Position numbers and translations under genes: made by a program. The notes under the pieces are model-generated. The model had not been told where the DNA came from. It did no database searches and saw only the letters and a program-made list of their open reading frames with translations. A DNA stretch of 64,000 nt, from assembly GCA_017427945.1 (NCBI GenBank), contig JAFRRT010000024.1, positions 56,002 to 120,001 on the forward strand, read 5' to 3'. The stretch is from Muribaculaceae bacterium (GTDB lineage: Bacteria > Bacteroidota > Bacteroidia > Bacteroidales > Muribaculaceae). This document shows positions 26,565 through 36,820 of the stretch, in pieces (position 1 is the stretch's first letter; each line of letters begins with the position of its first letter).

Positions 26565-26593
26565 GCTCGGCTTGCGCAAAAGTTGTATCTTTG
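26560..26593 (+). promoter_or_regulatory. Promoter of the sufBCDS operon
   Basis: TATCTTTG at 26586-26593 is a perfect -7 element. TTTG at 26560-26563 is a -33 candidate at the slightly long gap of 22 bases. The sufB start codon is 35 bases further on. Confidence 0.6.
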
Positions 26594-26627
26594 TCGGTTC
26601 AAACCTTATGGTTAACTCATTTGACCG

Positions 26628-28088
26628 ATGAAAGAGATTGAAAAACCTGAAAAAGGGAACAAGATTATAGAGGAAGCGGCGCAAGCAGAGTACAAGTACG
26701 GCTTTGTGACCGATATCGAGACCGACGTCATTCCCAAGGGGCTTGACGAGGATGTGGTGCGCCGCATCTCGGCCTTGAAGGGTGAGCCGGAATGGCTGCT
26801 TGAGTTCCGCCTGAAAGCATACCGCCATTGGTTGACGCTAAAGGCTCCGACCTGGGGCCATGTGCATGTGCCTGAAATTGACTATCAGGCCATCAGCTAT
26901 TATGCCGCACCGCGCCAGGCTAAGAAAGGTGGTCCCGAGGACATTGACCCCGAGTTGAAGAAGACTTTTGACAAGTTGGGTATTCCATTGGAGGAACAGC
27001 TGCGCCTGAGCGGTATGGCTGTGGATGCAGTTATGGACAGCGTGAGCGTGAAGACAACCTATCGCGACCGTTTGGCCGAGCTGGGCGTCATCTTCTGCTC
27101 CATCAGCGAGGCGGTGAAGGACTACCCTGACCTGGTGCGCAAGTACTTGGGCAAAGTGGTGCCTTATACCGATAACTTTTATGCCGCCCTTAATTCGGCT
27201 GTTTTCAGTGACGGCTCGTTTGTCTATATTCCCAAAGGTGTGCGATGCCCGATGGAGTTGTCCACCTACTTCCGCATTAACACAGCCCAGACAGGCCAGT
27301 TTGAGCGTACGCTTATCGTTGCCGACGATGATGCCTACGTGTCCTATCTGGAAGGTTGCACCGCCCCCATGCGCGACGAGAATCAACTGCACGCTGCTAT
27401 CGTCGAGATTGTTGTAGAAGACCGTGCCGAAGTCAAGTACAGTACCGTGCAGAACTGGTATCCGGGCGACAAGGACGGCAAGGGTGGCATCTATAATCTG
27501 GTGACAAAGCGTGGCCTGTGCCGCGGTGACCACAGCAAGTTGTCGTGGACTCAGGTCGAGACGGGAAGCGCCATAACATGGAAATATCCCAGCTGTGTGC
27601 TCAAGGGTGACCACTCGATTGGTGAGTTCTACAGCGTGGCACTCACTAACAATTGGCAAGAGGCTGATACCGGCACCAAGATGATACATTTGGGCAAGAA
27701 CAGCACCAGTACCATCGTGAGCAAGGGTATCAGTGCCGGACACAGCCAGAACAGCTATCGCGGTATGGTCAAGATTGCCCCTAAGGCTACCGGCTGCCGC
27801 AACTTCACCCAATGTGACAGCTTGCTGCTGAGTGACACCAGCGGCGCCCACACCTTCCCCGTTATCGAGGTGGGCAATGACACGTCGGTGGTGGAGCACG
27901 AGGCAACAACGAGTAAAATCAATGAGGACCAGATATTCTACTGCAATCAGCGCGGTATCCCTACCGAGGACGCCGTGGGACTCATCGTCAACGGCTATGC
28001 CAAGGAGGTGATGGCCAAGTTGCCGATGGAGTTCGCTGTCGAGGCACAGAAACTACTTAGTGTTTCCCTTGAGGGTGCAGTAGGGTAA
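26628..28088 (+). CDS. sufB: Fe-S cluster assembly scaffold protein SufB
   Basis: SufB forms the SufBC2D scaffold on which iron-sulphur clusters are built. The 486-residue protein shows the family's conserved blocks: [28 protein letters not shown] early, the [26 protein letters not shown] core, [20 protein letters not shown], and the C-terminal segment [23 protein letters not shown] with the conserved cysteine. Length is typical. It is the first gene of sufBCDS; no sufA, sufE or sufU is seen here. A Bacteroidetes promoter and a 10-base inverted repeat lie upstream and could make it responsive to iron or redox state. Confidence 0.97.
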   Translation: MKEIEKPEKGNKIIEEAAQAEYKYGFVTDIETDVIPKGLDEDVVRRISALKGEPEWLLEFRLKAYRHWLTLKAPTWGHVHVPEIDYQAISYYAAPRQAKKGGPEDIDPELKKTFDKLGIPLEEQLRLSGMAVDAVMDSVSVKTTYRDRLAELGVIFCSISEAVKDYPDLVRKYLGKVVPYTDNFYAALNSAVFSDGSFVYIPKGVRCPMELSTYFRINTAQTGQFERTLIVADDDAYVSYLEGCTAPMRDENQLHAAIVEIVVEDRAEVKYSTVQNWYPGDKDGKGGIYNLVTKRGLCRGDHSKLSWTQVETGSAITWKYPSCVLKGDHSIGEFYSVALTNNWQEADTGTKMIHLGKNSTSTIVSKGISAGHSQNSYRGMVKIAPKATGCRNFTQCDSLLLSDTSGAHTFPVIEVGNDTSVVEHEATTSKINEDQIFYCNQRGIPTEDAVGLIVNGYAKEVMAKLPMEFAVEAQKLLSVSLEGAVG

Positions 28089-28124
28089 GATTGAATGATT
28101 AAAACGATAACAAGATATAGCGTC

Positions 28125-28883
28125 ATGTTAGAGATAAAGGATTTAAGAGCCTCTATTGAGGACAAAGAGATATTAAAAGGTATTAACTTGACGGTTAAGC
28201 CTGGTGAGGTGCATGCCATCATGGGGCCTAATGGCTCGGGCAAGAGTACCTTGAGTTCGGTGCTTACCGGTCATCCCGCTTTCACTGTTACAGGCGGCAG
28301 CGTGTCGTTCTACGGCAAGGATCTGCTGGCTTTATCGCCCGAGGACCGCGCCCACGAGGGTCTGTTCCTGAGTTTCCAATACCCTGTTGAAATACCGGGT
28401 GTGTCGATGGTCAACTTTATGCGCACCGCATTGAACGAGAAGCGCAAATACTTTGGCCAGGAGCCTTTGAGTGCCGCTGATTTCTTGAAGCTTATGCGTG
28501 AGAAACGCTCTATCGTGCAATTGGACAATAAACTTGCTTCACGCGCCGTTAACGAGGGTTTCTCGGGTGGAGAGAAGAAGCGCAACGAGATTTTCCAGAT
28601 GGCGATGCTGGAGCCCAGGTTGAGCATCCTTGATGAGACCGACAGCGGCCTTGACATTGATGCACTGCGCATCGTCGCCAGCGGTGTGAACACCCTCAAG
28701 AGCAAGGACAACGCCACTATAGTCATCACGCACTATCAGCGCTTGCTGGATTACATTAAGCCCGACTTCGTTCACGTCCTTTACAAAGGACGCATCGTCA
28801 TGAGTGCCGGTCCCGAGCTGGCATTGGAGCTTGAAGAGAAGGGTTATGACTGGATCAAGGAACAAGTCGATGCACAGCAATAA
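28125..28883 (+). CDS. sufC: Fe-S cluster assembly ATPase SufC
   Basis: SufC is the ABC-type ATPase of the SufBC2D complex. From the ATG at 28125 ([11 protein letters not shown]) the protein has 252 residues. I prefer it to the ATG at 28095 because the family starts with this short strand. Walker A is GPNGSGKST, the signature region is [19 protein letters not shown], and Walker [15 protein letters not shown] is exactly of the SufC type, which distinguishes it from transporter ATPases. It is six bases before sufD. Confidence 0.96.
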   Translation: MLEIKDLRASIEDKEILKGINLTVKPGEVHAIMGPNGSGKSTLSSVLTGHPAFTVTGGSVSFYGKDLLALSPEDRAHEGLFLSFQYPVEIPGVSMVNFMRTALNEKRKYFGQEPLSAADFLKLMREKRSIVQLDNKLASRAVNEGFSGGEKKRNEIFQMAMLEPRLSILDETDSGLDIDALRIVASGVNTLKSKDNATIVITHYQRLLDYIKPDFVHVLYKGRIVMSAGPELALELEEKGYDWIKEQVDAQQ

Positions 28884-28889
28884 AAAGCC

Positions 28890-30239
28890 ATGAACGCGCT
28901 TAAGCAATATATCGATCTGTTTGACCAGAACAGTTCCCTCATTGAGGAACAGTCGCCCGCCCTGCTTAACACACTGCGGCGTGTCGCCCGTGAACATCTG
29001 CAGGATGCTCAGTTGCCTCGCAAGGGTAGCGAGGACTATGAGGCCACTGACCTTGAGGCTGTCTTTGCCCATGACTATGGCGTGAACGTGAACCGGCTTC
29101 CCTTTGAAGCGGACCCTGCCAATACCTTCCATTGCGATGTGCCCAACATGAGCACATGCATGTATTACAACAGCAACGACACTTTCCATAGCAGTGCTAC
29201 CGCTGAGCGCAACATCGGTCAAGTGGTAGTTGAACCTTTCAGCATGGCGGCTGTGGATTATCCCGAAGTGATGAGCGACCATTACGGTAAACTTGCTAAT
29301 TTGAGCGACCCCACTGTTGCACTCAATACCTTGCTGTTGCAGGACGGCCTATTCATCTATGTGCCCGACGGTGTTGTCGCCGAGCGCCCCATCCAGTTGG
29401 TCAACATATTTAATGCCGCCCTTGACATGATGGTACAGCGCCGTCTGCTTATCATCGTGGGCAAGAATGCCGCCATCAAGTTGCTGGCATGTGACCATAC
29501 CCAAAGCCCCGATTACCATTACCTGAACAATCAGGTTGTGGAAATCGTGGCCATGCAGGGGAGCACGGTAGATTTCTATGATATGGAGGAGAGCACCCCG
29601 CTCACCAGCCGAGTATCGTCCATCTATGTTGAACAGCACGAGGGCAGTAATGTTCTCATCGACGGCATTACGTTGGTTAACGGTTTCACCCGTAACAATT
29701 ACCACGTCGAGGTCAACGGCGAGCATGCCGAGACACAATTGCTGGGTATGACTATTGCCAGCGGTAATCAGCATGTGGACAGCCACACGTTCATCAGCCA
29801 TAATGCGCCCCATTGCCACAGCAACGAAATGTTTAAGTATGTGCTCAATGACAATGCTGTTGGCGCTTTTGCCGGGAAGATTCTTGTAAAGCCCAACTGT
29901 CCGCGCGTTGAGGCCTATCAGGGCAACCGTAATCTGTGCGGTGCCCCGACTGCTAAGATGTACACCAAGCCGCAGTTGGAGATTTATACCGATGATGTGA
30001 TGTGTTCGCATGGTTCGGCAGTGGGCCAACTTGACGAGGAGGCGTTGTTTTATATGCGTACTCGCGGCATTGGCATTGATGAGGCTCGCCGATTGTTGAT
30101 GCAGGCTTTTGTCGCCGATGTCATCGACGGTGTACGTCTTGATGCCTTGAAGGACCGCTTGCATTATCTGGTGGAAAAACGTTTTGCAGGTACTCTCAGC
30201 AACTGTGCTGGATGCCTTCAAGCATGCCGAAAAAGTTAG
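28890..30239 (+). CDS. sufD: Fe-S cluster assembly protein SufD
   Basis: SufD is the paralogue of SufB in the scaffold complex and is needed for iron entry. The 449-residue protein has a variable N-terminal half, with a region around YEATDLEAVF, and a conserved beta-helix C-terminal half: SHTFISHNAPHCHSNEMFKYVLNDNAVGAFAGKI, then VEAYQGNRNL, and DDVMCSHGSAVGQLDEEALFYMRTRGI with the conserved cysteine and histidine. It ends with a cysteine pair in CAGCLQAC. It lies between sufC and sufS with short gaps. Confidence 0.95.
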   Translation: MNALKQYIDLFDQNSSLIEEQSPALLNTLRRVAREHLQDAQLPRKGSEDYEATDLEAVFAHDYGVNVNRLPFEADPANTFHCDVPNMSTCMYYNSNDTFHSSATAERNIGQVVVEPFSMAAVDYPEVMSDHYGKLANLSDPTVALNTLLLQDGLFIYVPDGVVAERPIQLVNIFNAALDMMVQRRLLIIVGKNAAIKLLACDHTQSPDYHYLNNQVVEIVAMQGSTVDFYDMEESTPLTSRVSSIYVEQHEGSNVLIDGITLVNGFTRNNYHVEVNGEHAETQLLGMTIASGNQHVDSHTFISHNAPHCHSNEMFKYVLNDNAVGAFAGKILVKPNCPRVEAYQGNRNLCGAPTAKMYTKPQLEIYTDDVMCSHGSAVGQLDEEALFYMRTRGIGIDEARRLLMQAFVADVIDGVRLDALKDRLHYLVEKRFAGTLSNCAGCLQACRKS

Positions 30240-30270
30240 CTACACGGCTACTGAAAACTGATAACTGAAT

Positions 30271-31482
30271 ATGGACATCAACAAGATACGCGAAGATTAC
30301 CCCATCCTGCAGCGGCAGATTGAGGGCCGGCCCCTCATCTATCTTGATAATGCTGCCACATCACAGACACCCCGCCAGGTGGTGGAAGCCATTGACAGGA
30401 TGTATTATCACTACAAGGCCAATGTGCATCGTGGCGTACATACCCTGTCGCAGGAAGCTACCGATCTGGTGGAGCTGACACGTGAGAAGGTGCGGGCATT
30501 CATCAATGCAGGCAGTATTGAGGAGGTCGTTTTCACGCGAGGAACTACCGAGGGTATCAACCTTGTGGCTTCCTCGTTCGGACAGATGTTGGAGAACGGC
30601 GACGAAATCATCGTCACCGTAATGGAGCACCACAGCAACATCGTGCCTTGGCAACTCATAGGGCAACGCAAGAGGGTGACCCTTCGCGTGGTACCTATTG
30701 ACGATAGCGGCCAATTGGACATGACAGCCTATGAGGATTTGTTCGGTGACAATACCCGCTTTGTAGCACTTGCTCATGTCTCGAACGTGCTTGGAACGGT
30801 CAATCCCGTTAAGGAAATGATTGCTATTGCCCACCGCCATGGTGTGCCCGTGCTCATCGATGGAGCACAGGCTGCACCGCATGTGAAGGTTGATGTGCAG
30901 GATTTGGATTGTGATTTCTATGCTTTTTCCAGTCACAAGATGTATGGCCCTGCAGGTGTTGGCATCCTCTATGGCAAGCGCTACTGGTTGGAGAAGATGC
31001 CGCCTTATCAGGGTGGGGGAGAGATGATCGGACAAGTGACGTTTGAACGTACTACCTTTGCTGACCTGCCTTTTAAATTTGAGGCTGGCACGCCCGACTT
31101 TGTCGATATCGCTGCTTTTGGTGCCGCACTTGACTATGTTCAAGAGCTCGGTATCGAACGCATCGCAGCACATGAACATGAATTGCTAAAGGCCGCTGTT
31201 GATGGATTGAGCGATATTGAGGGAATACGATTCTTCGGCACAGCCCCCGACAAGAGTGGGGTGGTATCGTTCTTGGTAGGTGACATCAGCAGTTATGATA
31301 TGGGTCTGTTGCTTGACAAACTGGGCGTCGCCGTGCGCACTGGGCACCATTGTGCCCAACCGCTGATGGCACGTTATGGCGTGCAAGGCATGGTGCGCGC
31401 CTCCTTTGCGGTTTATAACACCTTTGATGAAGTCGCCTCATTTGTTGCAGCTACCCGCCGTGTCGCCGATATGCTACGATAA
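30271..31482 (+). CDS. sufS: Cysteine desulfurase SufS
   Basis: SufS is a PLP-dependent cysteine desulfurase that supplies sulphur to the Suf scaffold. The 403-residue protein begins IREDYPILQRQIEGRPLIYLDNAATSQ, as group II desulfurases do. The PLP lysine is K223 in SSHKMYGP, and the catalytic cysteine is C361 in RTGHHCAQPLM, which is the SufS form rather than the longer IscS loop. It is the last suf gene; an acyltransferase gene starts 14 bases later and might be read through. Confidence 0.96.
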   Translation: MDINKIREDYPILQRQIEGRPLIYLDNAATSQTPRQVVEAIDRMYYHYKANVHRGVHTLSQEATDLVELTREKVRAFINAGSIEEVVFTRGTTEGINLVASSFGQMLENGDEIIVTVMEHHSNIVPWQLIGQRKRVTLRVVPIDDSGQLDMTAYEDLFGDNTRFVALAHVSNVLGTVNPVKEMIAIAHRHGVPVLIDGAQAAPHVKVDVQDLDCDFYAFSSHKMYGPAGVGILYGKRYWLEKMPPYQGGGEMIGQVTFERTTFADLPFKFEAGTPDFVDIAAFGAALDYVQELGIERIAAHEHELLKAAVDGLSDIEGIRFFGTAPDKSGVVSFLVGDISSYDMGLLLDKLGVAVRTGHHCAQPLMARYGVQGMVRASFAVYNTFDEVASFVAATRRVADMLR

Positions 31483-31496
31483 TAACACCTCTGATA

Positions 31497-32456
31497 ATGC
31501 CGAGTAAAGGGAATAATAGAAACTATGGGCTGGACTTCCTCAAGGGACTTGCAGCATGTTTCGTCGTGTTCATGCATGTCAGATTCCCTGGCTTTTACGG
31601 TGATCATTTGTCCTCATTGGGACGCTTTGCAGTCCCAGTGTTTTTCATGACATCAGGCTACTTTGCCTTTGGCGCAACTAAAGAGAAAACTTTGAAGTCC
31701 ATCAAACGCACAAGTGTATATCTGATTATTGCCTATCTGATAGCTTTTTTGTCGCTGTTTATCATTAGTGGATTTAGTCTTGGACGTTTGTGGCAACTAA
31801 TTGACCAAAAAATACTCAATGTTAACCACTTTTTGAGATTTGTGTTTCTTGCTGATTCTAGAATAAGTGGTGTGGCTTGGTTCCTTTGGTCTTTGTTGCT
31901 ATGTTATGTGTTAAAGTATTTCTTGGGCACAAAGTTGCGCTACATCGCTTATATAGGGCTGTTTGTAAGAGTTGCAGGTTCAATTCAATATCCATTTCTC
32001 CACTTGACAATCCCTGTGAACACTCCTTGGGTTACAGGTATACCTTTCTTTATTATTGGTGAATTGTTAAATGAGAATAAGGAATGGGTCGATCGTTCAG
32101 TTTCATCTGCCTTGGCCGCAGTTGTCGCTGTTACGGGATTCTTGATAATGCTAACTTCATTCTTTTATCCCTCCTTATTTTGGTTTATTGGTACCTTGCT
32201 GTTGTCACCGGCGTTATTTGTGTTGTTCAGCAGGATGGATATAAAGTACAATGCTATGTGCTTATTGGGCAGCGTTTACGCCTTCTTTATCTACATTGTC
32301 CACCCACTTGTGATGCATGTGTATGATGCCTTTAGGCCTTCTCCGTCAATTGCCGAGTTATGGCTGAGGCCTTGGATTGTGCTTTTCATCACCATCTTGT
32401 TGGCTGTAACGTATTATGGTATTAAAGGGTTGATTCTCAAAAAGAAGACCAAATAG
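31497..32456 (+). CDS. Acyltransferase 3 family membrane protein
   Basis: This 319-residue membrane protein begins with NYGLDFLKGLAACFVVFMHVRFPGFYG, where the conserved D and the H in FMHV match the acyltransferase 3 family. It has about ten helices and a basic C-terminal tail. It resembles the peptidoglycan or polysaccharide O-acyltransferases in topology only; acceptor and donor are unknown. Composition is clearly more AT-rich than the suf genes. Position directly after sufS is probably incidental. Confidence 0.82.
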   Translation: MPSKGNNRNYGLDFLKGLAACFVVFMHVRFPGFYGDHLSSLGRFAVPVFFMTSGYFAFGATKEKTLKSIKRTSVYLIIAYLIAFLSLFIISGFSLGRLWQLIDQKILNVNHFLRFVFLADSRISGVAWFLWSLLLCYVLKYFLGTKLRYIAYIGLFVRVAGSIQYPFLHLTIPVNTPWVTGIPFFIIGELLNENKEWVDRSVSSALAAVVAVTGFLIMLTSFFYPSLFWFIGTLLLSPALFVLFSRMDIKYNAMCLLGSVYAFFIYIVHPLVMHVYDAFRPSPSIAELWLRPWIVLFITILLAVTYYGIKGLILKKKTK

Positions 32457-32489
32457 TATTAAGATAGTAATGCCAAACTGTGTTGGCTT

Positions 32490-33968
32490 ATGAAAAAGTT
32501 ACAACAGATATTGCTTATCGCCTCGTGCATCCTGTTAGGGTCGGCGAATGCGGTCGCCGACATGACCAATCCGATAGTGATGAACGACACCTTGGTGATG
32601 GAATTGAGCGACATTATAGCTAAGGGACTGCCTACCATGTATTTCAGTACGGTGGATGGTGAAGAACCGACGTGTGACTATGTCTCAGCTCCACCGGGAT
32701 GCATGGGTAAAACCATCACCAATGCCACCAAAGTCCCCGGCCGTCTTGTCATCTATAAGCGCATTGCTGATGTTGATAGTGTCATCTATGATAGTGGCGA
32801 TTACTTGAAGGATGTCAGTGGCATGACCATCAAGATTCGTGGAAACACCAGCGCATATGGCGAAAAAAAGCCTTATAAAATCAAGCTGCAGAAGAAGCGT
32901 GACCTGCTTTTCCGCGGCAATGATTCCATTTACAAGGACAAGGAATGGGTACTGATCAAGGACGATTATTTGCTTGCAACTGCTGGCTTTAAAGTTAATG
33001 AGATGTTAGGCTTGCCATGGACACCTGCCCATCACTATGTCAACGTGATTCTGAACGGTAATTACAAGGGTGTGTACCTGTTGTGCGAGTCAGTCAAGCG
33101 TAATCCAGATTGCCGTCTCAATGTGGATAAGCAGACGGGCTACATCTTTGAGTGCGACCCCTATTGGTGGAATGAAGATGTTTATGTGACTTCAATGACG
33201 TCGCCTTCCTATAATTTCACTTTCAAGTATCCTGACAGTGATGATATACAACCCGAGCAATTGGATTATATCCAGGCTGTAGTGACGGCCTATGAACAGT
33301 CGCTCTCTAAATCCAATTATCCTGACAAGATTGATGTTGCATCCTTTGCCGCTTGGTGTTTGGGTCATGACATTGCAGGCACTCAGGATTCCGGTGGAAC
33401 CAACCGGTTTTATACCAAGTATGACAATACCGACACCTCTAAGATATTTATGCCCCTGATGTGGGATTATGATTTGGGAGGACGAACCACAAACGCATGG
33501 TCGCGCTGTCACACCGTGCATTTCGCTAAATTATTCAATAACAGCAATCGCACCTTTGTTGACGAGTTTGTGTGGCTCTGGAGAAAGGTGGGTAGCACTT
33601 TTTATAGTGATATCATGGGATTCCTCAACGAGTTCCGTTCGTCACCCGAAGGAATGGGGATGGATGCCAGTACCAAGATGGAGGAGATGTTACACGGTTG
33701 GGAATTTTCCATTGATAATGTCGTGAGTGACCACGACGATTGGTATAAAAAGCGGGCAAGATGGTTGAACACAAAAATCAATGCCTTGAATCCTATAGGT
33801 GATGTGAACATTGATGCTCATGTTGATATCGCTGATGTGACTGCATTGATTGATATGCTGTTAACTGGAGAAGTGACCTATCGCCATGCGGCCGATGTCA
33901 ACAATGATGGGCAGGTGAATATCGCTGATGTTACCGCAATCATCGATATCATCTTGACCGCAAATTAG
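32490..33968 (+). CDS. CotH-like secreted protein with dockerin-like C-terminus
   Basis: This 492-residue secreted protein starts with a signal peptide (MKKLQQILLIASCILLGSANAVA). Its body resembles the CotH kinase family: GMTIKIRGNTSAYGEKKPYK with IKL, then KEWVLIKDDYL, NYKGVYLLCES, and MPLMWDYDLGG, which contains the family's putative metal-binding Asp. CotH proteins are atypical kinases of secreted proteins in spore formers, but many Bacteroidales paralogues have unknown targets. Residues about 430-492 form two dockerin type I-like repeats (GDVNIDAHVDIADVTAL and DVNNDGQVNIADVTAI). This is the second dockerin-tailed secreted protein in the window after the one at 17405. Confidence 0.83.
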   Translation: MKKLQQILLIASCILLGSANAVADMTNPIVMNDTLVMELSDIIAKGLPTMYFSTVDGEEPTCDYVSAPPGCMGKTITNATKVPGRLVIYKRIADVDSVIYDSGDYLKDVSGMTIKIRGNTSAYGEKKPYKIKLQKKRDLLFRGNDSIYKDKEWVLIKDDYLLATAGFKVNEMLGLPWTPAHHYVNVILNGNYKGVYLLCESVKRNPDCRLNVDKQTGYIFECDPYWWNEDVYVTSMTSPSYNFTFKYPDSDDIQPEQLDYIQAVVTAYEQSLSKSNYPDKIDVASFAAWCLGHDIAGTQDSGGTNRFYTKYDNTDTSKIFMPLMWDYDLGGRTTNAWSRCHTVHFAKLFNNSNRTFVDEFVWLWRKVGSTFYSDIMGFLNEFRSSPEGMGMDASTKMEEMLHGWEFSIDNVVSDHDDWYKKRARWLNTKINALNPIGDVNIDAHVDIADVTALIDMLLTGEVTYRHAADVNNDGQVNIADVTAIIDIILTAN

Positions 33969-34039
33969 GACTTAGTCCACCCCCTCCGCCCTCACGCTGA
34001 ACCTTTATGATTTGATACCCATTATTGGGGTAGAAGAAA

Positions 34040-34076
34040 GAAAGACAGGACTCACGTCCCGTCTTTCCTCATTTTT
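34040..34076 (+). terminator. Terminator after the CotH-like gene
   Basis: GAAAGACAGGAC (34040-34051) pairs with GTCCCGTCTTTC (34056-34067) with one mismatch, followed by CTCATTTTTAG. Confidence 0.7.
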
Positions 34077-34198
34077 AGTGTTCTGAAGCCTAAAAACTTT
34101 TAACTAAACCCAAATGTTTATAGTATTAGATAATCATTGTTTTATTTGGCACAAATATACGAACTATTTTGTTGCAAAGCAAATAAAATCTATTAAAA

Positions 34199-34222
34199 GG
34201 CGTTTTTTTCAAATGAAACGCC
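34199..34222 (-). terminator. Bidirectional terminator after the glycosyltransferase gene
   Basis: GGCGTTT (34199-34205) and AAACGCC (34216-34222) form a stem with an A/T-rich loop. On the minus strand it is followed by TTTTAATAG, on the plus strand by ATTTTATT, so it can stop transcription from both sides. Confidence 0.7.
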
Positions 34223-34275
34223 ATTTTATTACAACTTATATTTTGCTTTAAGTGGCAGGAGCTTCGCCTATGGAG

Positions 34276-35259
34276 CTATCGCTTGGGACGGTATTTACGG
34301 CCTATAAGGTTGCACAGGATGTTGCGTCCCAGATAGGAGGCGATGATGCCGGCTTTGTTTTTCAGGCGTACGTTGCCGTCAACCAGACAATGGTAGCGCA
34401 ATCGTTTGATACCGTTCCAGCAACGGTCGGCCAGTTGATCATATTTGCCCGAGTTGTCCTGTTGACTCAGTAACAGGATATTGAAATAGGCGCTCAACAG
34501 GCGGCTGCGTACTGCAGGCAGCAACTTGTGGTTCTCCTGCTGAACTTGTTGCTCCAGCTGTTCGCAGATGTCGATGACGGCTGCGCGTTTGGGTGAAAAG
34601 CGTCCGAGGATGCTGTCGGTGCGCTGCCTGTAACCATAGAGCCTGACATCAATTTTGACAACTCGGTTGCTGCGTTGGTACAACGGATAGACGATGGCCA
34701 GGTCTTCATAAAACTGTCCCACAGGGTAGCGTACACCATCAAACATAGAGGCCTTGAACAAGCGTCCGCATGACGAGTTGGACACCCCTTGCTGATAGTA
34801 GATGGCCCTTAAGGCTTCATCCTTGTTATACAGCCGTGGATTCAAGTCGGTGCTGGTTGTGTCGCACCAACTGATGTCATTGCCATAAAAGGACACAAAG
34901 TCGGTGAGAACTACATCGGCTTGGTGTTCTTGCATGGTTTTGATAAGAATGGAAGCCGCCTCAAAATGCAACACATCGTCACTGTCCACCATAATGACCA
35001 GTTCACCGGTCATCATGTCAAGGGCGGTGTTGCGGGCGGCCGATAAGCCACCGTTGGGCTGGTGGATGACGCGGATGCGTTCATCGCGCTCGGCCCAACG
35101 GTCGCACATGTTGCCGCTGTCATCGGTGCTGCCGTCGTCAATCACGAGGATTTCGAGTCGGCGGTAGGTCTGGTTCACAATGCTTTCGAGGCATTGGTCG
35201 AGATATTCCGCCACGTTATAGACGGGCACAATAACCGATATGAGCGGCTGGCCGTTCAT
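34276..35259 (-). CDS. Glycosyltransferase family 2
   Basis: This 327-residue GT-A fold glycosyltransferase begins PLISVIVPVYNVAEYLDQCLESI, with the nucleotide-binding DDGSTDDSG, NGGLSAARNTAL, and the metal-binding DSDD motif in VMVDSDDVLH. Enzymes of this type build surface polysaccharides; donor and acceptor are not predictable. A basic C-terminus ending RKYRPKR lacks a membrane helix, so it is probably peripheral. The gene begins one base after the stop of cysS, so the two are probably cotranscribed, although the functions are unrelated. Confidence 0.88.
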   Translation of the reverse strand: MNGQPLISVIVPVYNVAEYLDQCLESIVNQTYRRLEILVIDDGSTDDSGNMCDRWAERDERIRVIHQPNGGLSAARNTALDMMTGELVIMVDSDDVLHFEAASILIKTMQEHQADVVLTDFVSFYGNDISWCDTTSTDLNPRLYNKDEALRAIYYQQGVSNSSCGRLFKASMFDGVRYPVGQFYEDLAIVYPLYQRSNRVVKIDVRLYGYRQRTDSILGRFSPKRAAVIDICEQLEQQVQQENHKLLPAVRSRLLSAYFNILLLSQQDNSGKYDQLADRCWNGIKRLRYHCLVDGNVRLKNKAGIIASYLGRNILCNLIGRKYRPKR

Positions 35260-35260
35260 G

Positions 35261-36736
35261 TCATTTTACTTTCCACTCAAAGCCGTCTTTAGTGTCCTTG
35301 ACCTCAAAGCCGAACTCGCCGAGTTTGTCGCGAATCAGGTCGCTGGTTGCCCAGTCCTTGTTGGCCTTAGCACTGCGACGCATCTCGAGCAACAAGTCAA
35401 CGGCCTTGCGATAAGGATCAAGGTCCACCCCTTCACCGCCTGCAGCGTCGTCACGGATGCCGAGTACGTCAAACAGATAAGTCTGGAAGACGCTCTTCAG
35501 CTCATCGATATCGGCTTGACTGAGTGCGGCATGGCCATCGTTGACCTGGTTGATGATTTTGCATGCGTCGAACAGGGTAGCAATCACCATGGGCGTGTTC
35601 AGGTCATCATTCATCGCGTCGGCACAGCGCTGGCGGTAATTCTCGAGCGTTACTGAAGACTGCTCTGCCGCGCTGATGGCATTCAGGCGATGCCATCCGT
35701 CAAGCATACGCTCGACGGCCTTTTCGGCAGCCTGCAAAGCCTCGTTGCTGAAATCTACGGTTCCGCGGTAGTGTGCCTGCAGGATGAAGAAGCGGATGGT
35801 CATGGGCGAGTAGGCTTGAGTCAGTGCGGGGTGGTCGCCCGTGAAGAACTGCTCCAGGGTGATGAAGTTGCCCAGCGACTTGCCCATCTTCTGCCCATTG
35901 ATAGTAATCATGTTGTTGTGCATCCAGTAGCGCACCATCTCGTCGCCCTGGCTTGCAACGGCCTGTGCTATCTCGCATTCGTGGTGCGGGAACACGAGGT
36001 CCATGCCGCCACCGTGGATGTCGAAGTGCTGGCCCAGATATTTACGTCCCATGGCGGTACATTCGCAGTGCCAGCCGGGGAAGCCGTCGCTCCAGGGCGA
36101 GGGCCAACGCATGATGTGTTCGGGCTGCGCTTTCTTCCACAGGGCAAAGTCGGCCTGGTTGCGCTTCTCGCCAACGCCCTCCAACTCGCGGCTGGCGTTG
36201 AGGATATCGTCGAGGTTGCGTCCCGACAGCACCCCGTAACGGTGGTCGCGGTTAAATGCCTCAACATCAAAATAGATACTGCCGTTACTCTCGTAGCCGT
36301 AGCCGTTGGCCATGATTTGCTTCACCAGCTCTTCCTGCTCGATAATGTGACCGGTGGCATGAGGCTCGATGCTGGGAGGCAGCACGTTGAGCTGCTGCAT
36401 GGCTGCATGGTAGCGGTTGGTATAGTATTGTGCCACTTCCATGGGCTCCAGCTGCTCGAGGCGTGCCTTCTTGGCAATTTTGTCCTCTCCCTCGTCGGCA
36501 TCGTGCTCCAGGTGTCCCACATCGGTGATGTTGCGCACATAGCGCACCTTGTAACCCAGCGTTTGCAGGTACCTGAACAGCACGTCAAAGGTGATGGCGG
36601 GCCTGGTGTGTCCCAAATGGGGGTCGCCATAGACAGTGGGGCCGCAGACGTACATGCCGACCATCGGCTCATTCAAGGGCACGAAATGCTCTTTGCGCCT
36701 GCTGCGGGTGTTATAAATGAATAATGGATGTTCCAT
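35261..36736 (-). CDS. cysS: Cysteinyl-tRNA synthetase
   Basis: CysS attaches cysteine to tRNA-Cys. The 491-residue class I enzyme has [19 protein letters not shown] (zinc cysteine C31, HIGH as HLGH at 40-43), the zinc-site segment [23 protein letters not shown], and the KMSKS counterpart KMGKSLGN. The C-terminal DALR-type domain ends with a short [16 protein letters not shown] segment common in CysS. It is the upstream gene of a two-gene unit with the glycosyltransferase. Confidence 0.97.
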   Translation of the reverse strand: MEHPLFIYNTRSRRKEHFVPLNEPMVGMYVCGPTVYGDPHLGHTRPAITFDVLFRYLQTLGYKVRYVRNITDVGHLEHDADEGEDKIAKKARLEQLEPMEVAQYYTNRYHAAMQQLNVLPPSIEPHATGHIIEQEELVKQIMANGYGYESNGSIYFDVEAFNRDHRYGVLSGRNLDDILNASRELEGVGEKRNQADFALWKKAQPEHIMRWPSPWSDGFPGWHCECTAMGRKYLGQHFDIHGGGMDLVFPHHECEIAQAVASQGDEMVRYWMHNNMITINGQKMGKSLGNFITLEQFFTGDHPALTQAYSPMTIRFFILQAHYRGTVDFSNEALQAAEKAVERMLDGWHRLNAISAAEQSSVTLENYRQRCADAMNDDLNTPMVIATLFDACKIINQVNDGHAALSQADIDELKSVFQTYLFDVLGIRDDAAGGEGVDLDPYRKAVDLLLEMRRSAKANKDWATSDLIRDKLGEFGFEVKDTKDGFEWKVK

Positions 36737-36820
36737 TCTGTTATTGGTTTATAGTCCTTAGTCCCTGGTTTTTAGCTTTCGCCGGAACTATCAACTATTC
36801 TCTATTTACTGTCAACTCAA

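Larger units (their letters stand above)
33969..34275. other. Gene-free stretch between convergent genes
   Basis: These 307 bases hold no credible reading frame. They contain a partial copy of a GC-rich dispersed-repeat-like word (CCCCTCCGCCCTCACG, 33981-33996), a plus-strand terminator hairpin and a bidirectional hairpin, which fits a convergent transcription junction. Confidence 0.7.

Noticed and set aside
26594-26610. GGTTCAAACC as the T-arm of a tRNA
   Set aside because: The preceding bases contain the suf promoter and the end of the livM-like gene, and no acceptor or anticodon stem can be drawn.
26838-27899. A 353-codon minus-strand open frame
   Set aside because: Antisense to sufB; no recognisable domain.
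35690-36724. A 344-codon plus-strand open frame
   Set aside because: Antisense to cysS; no domain and no promoter.
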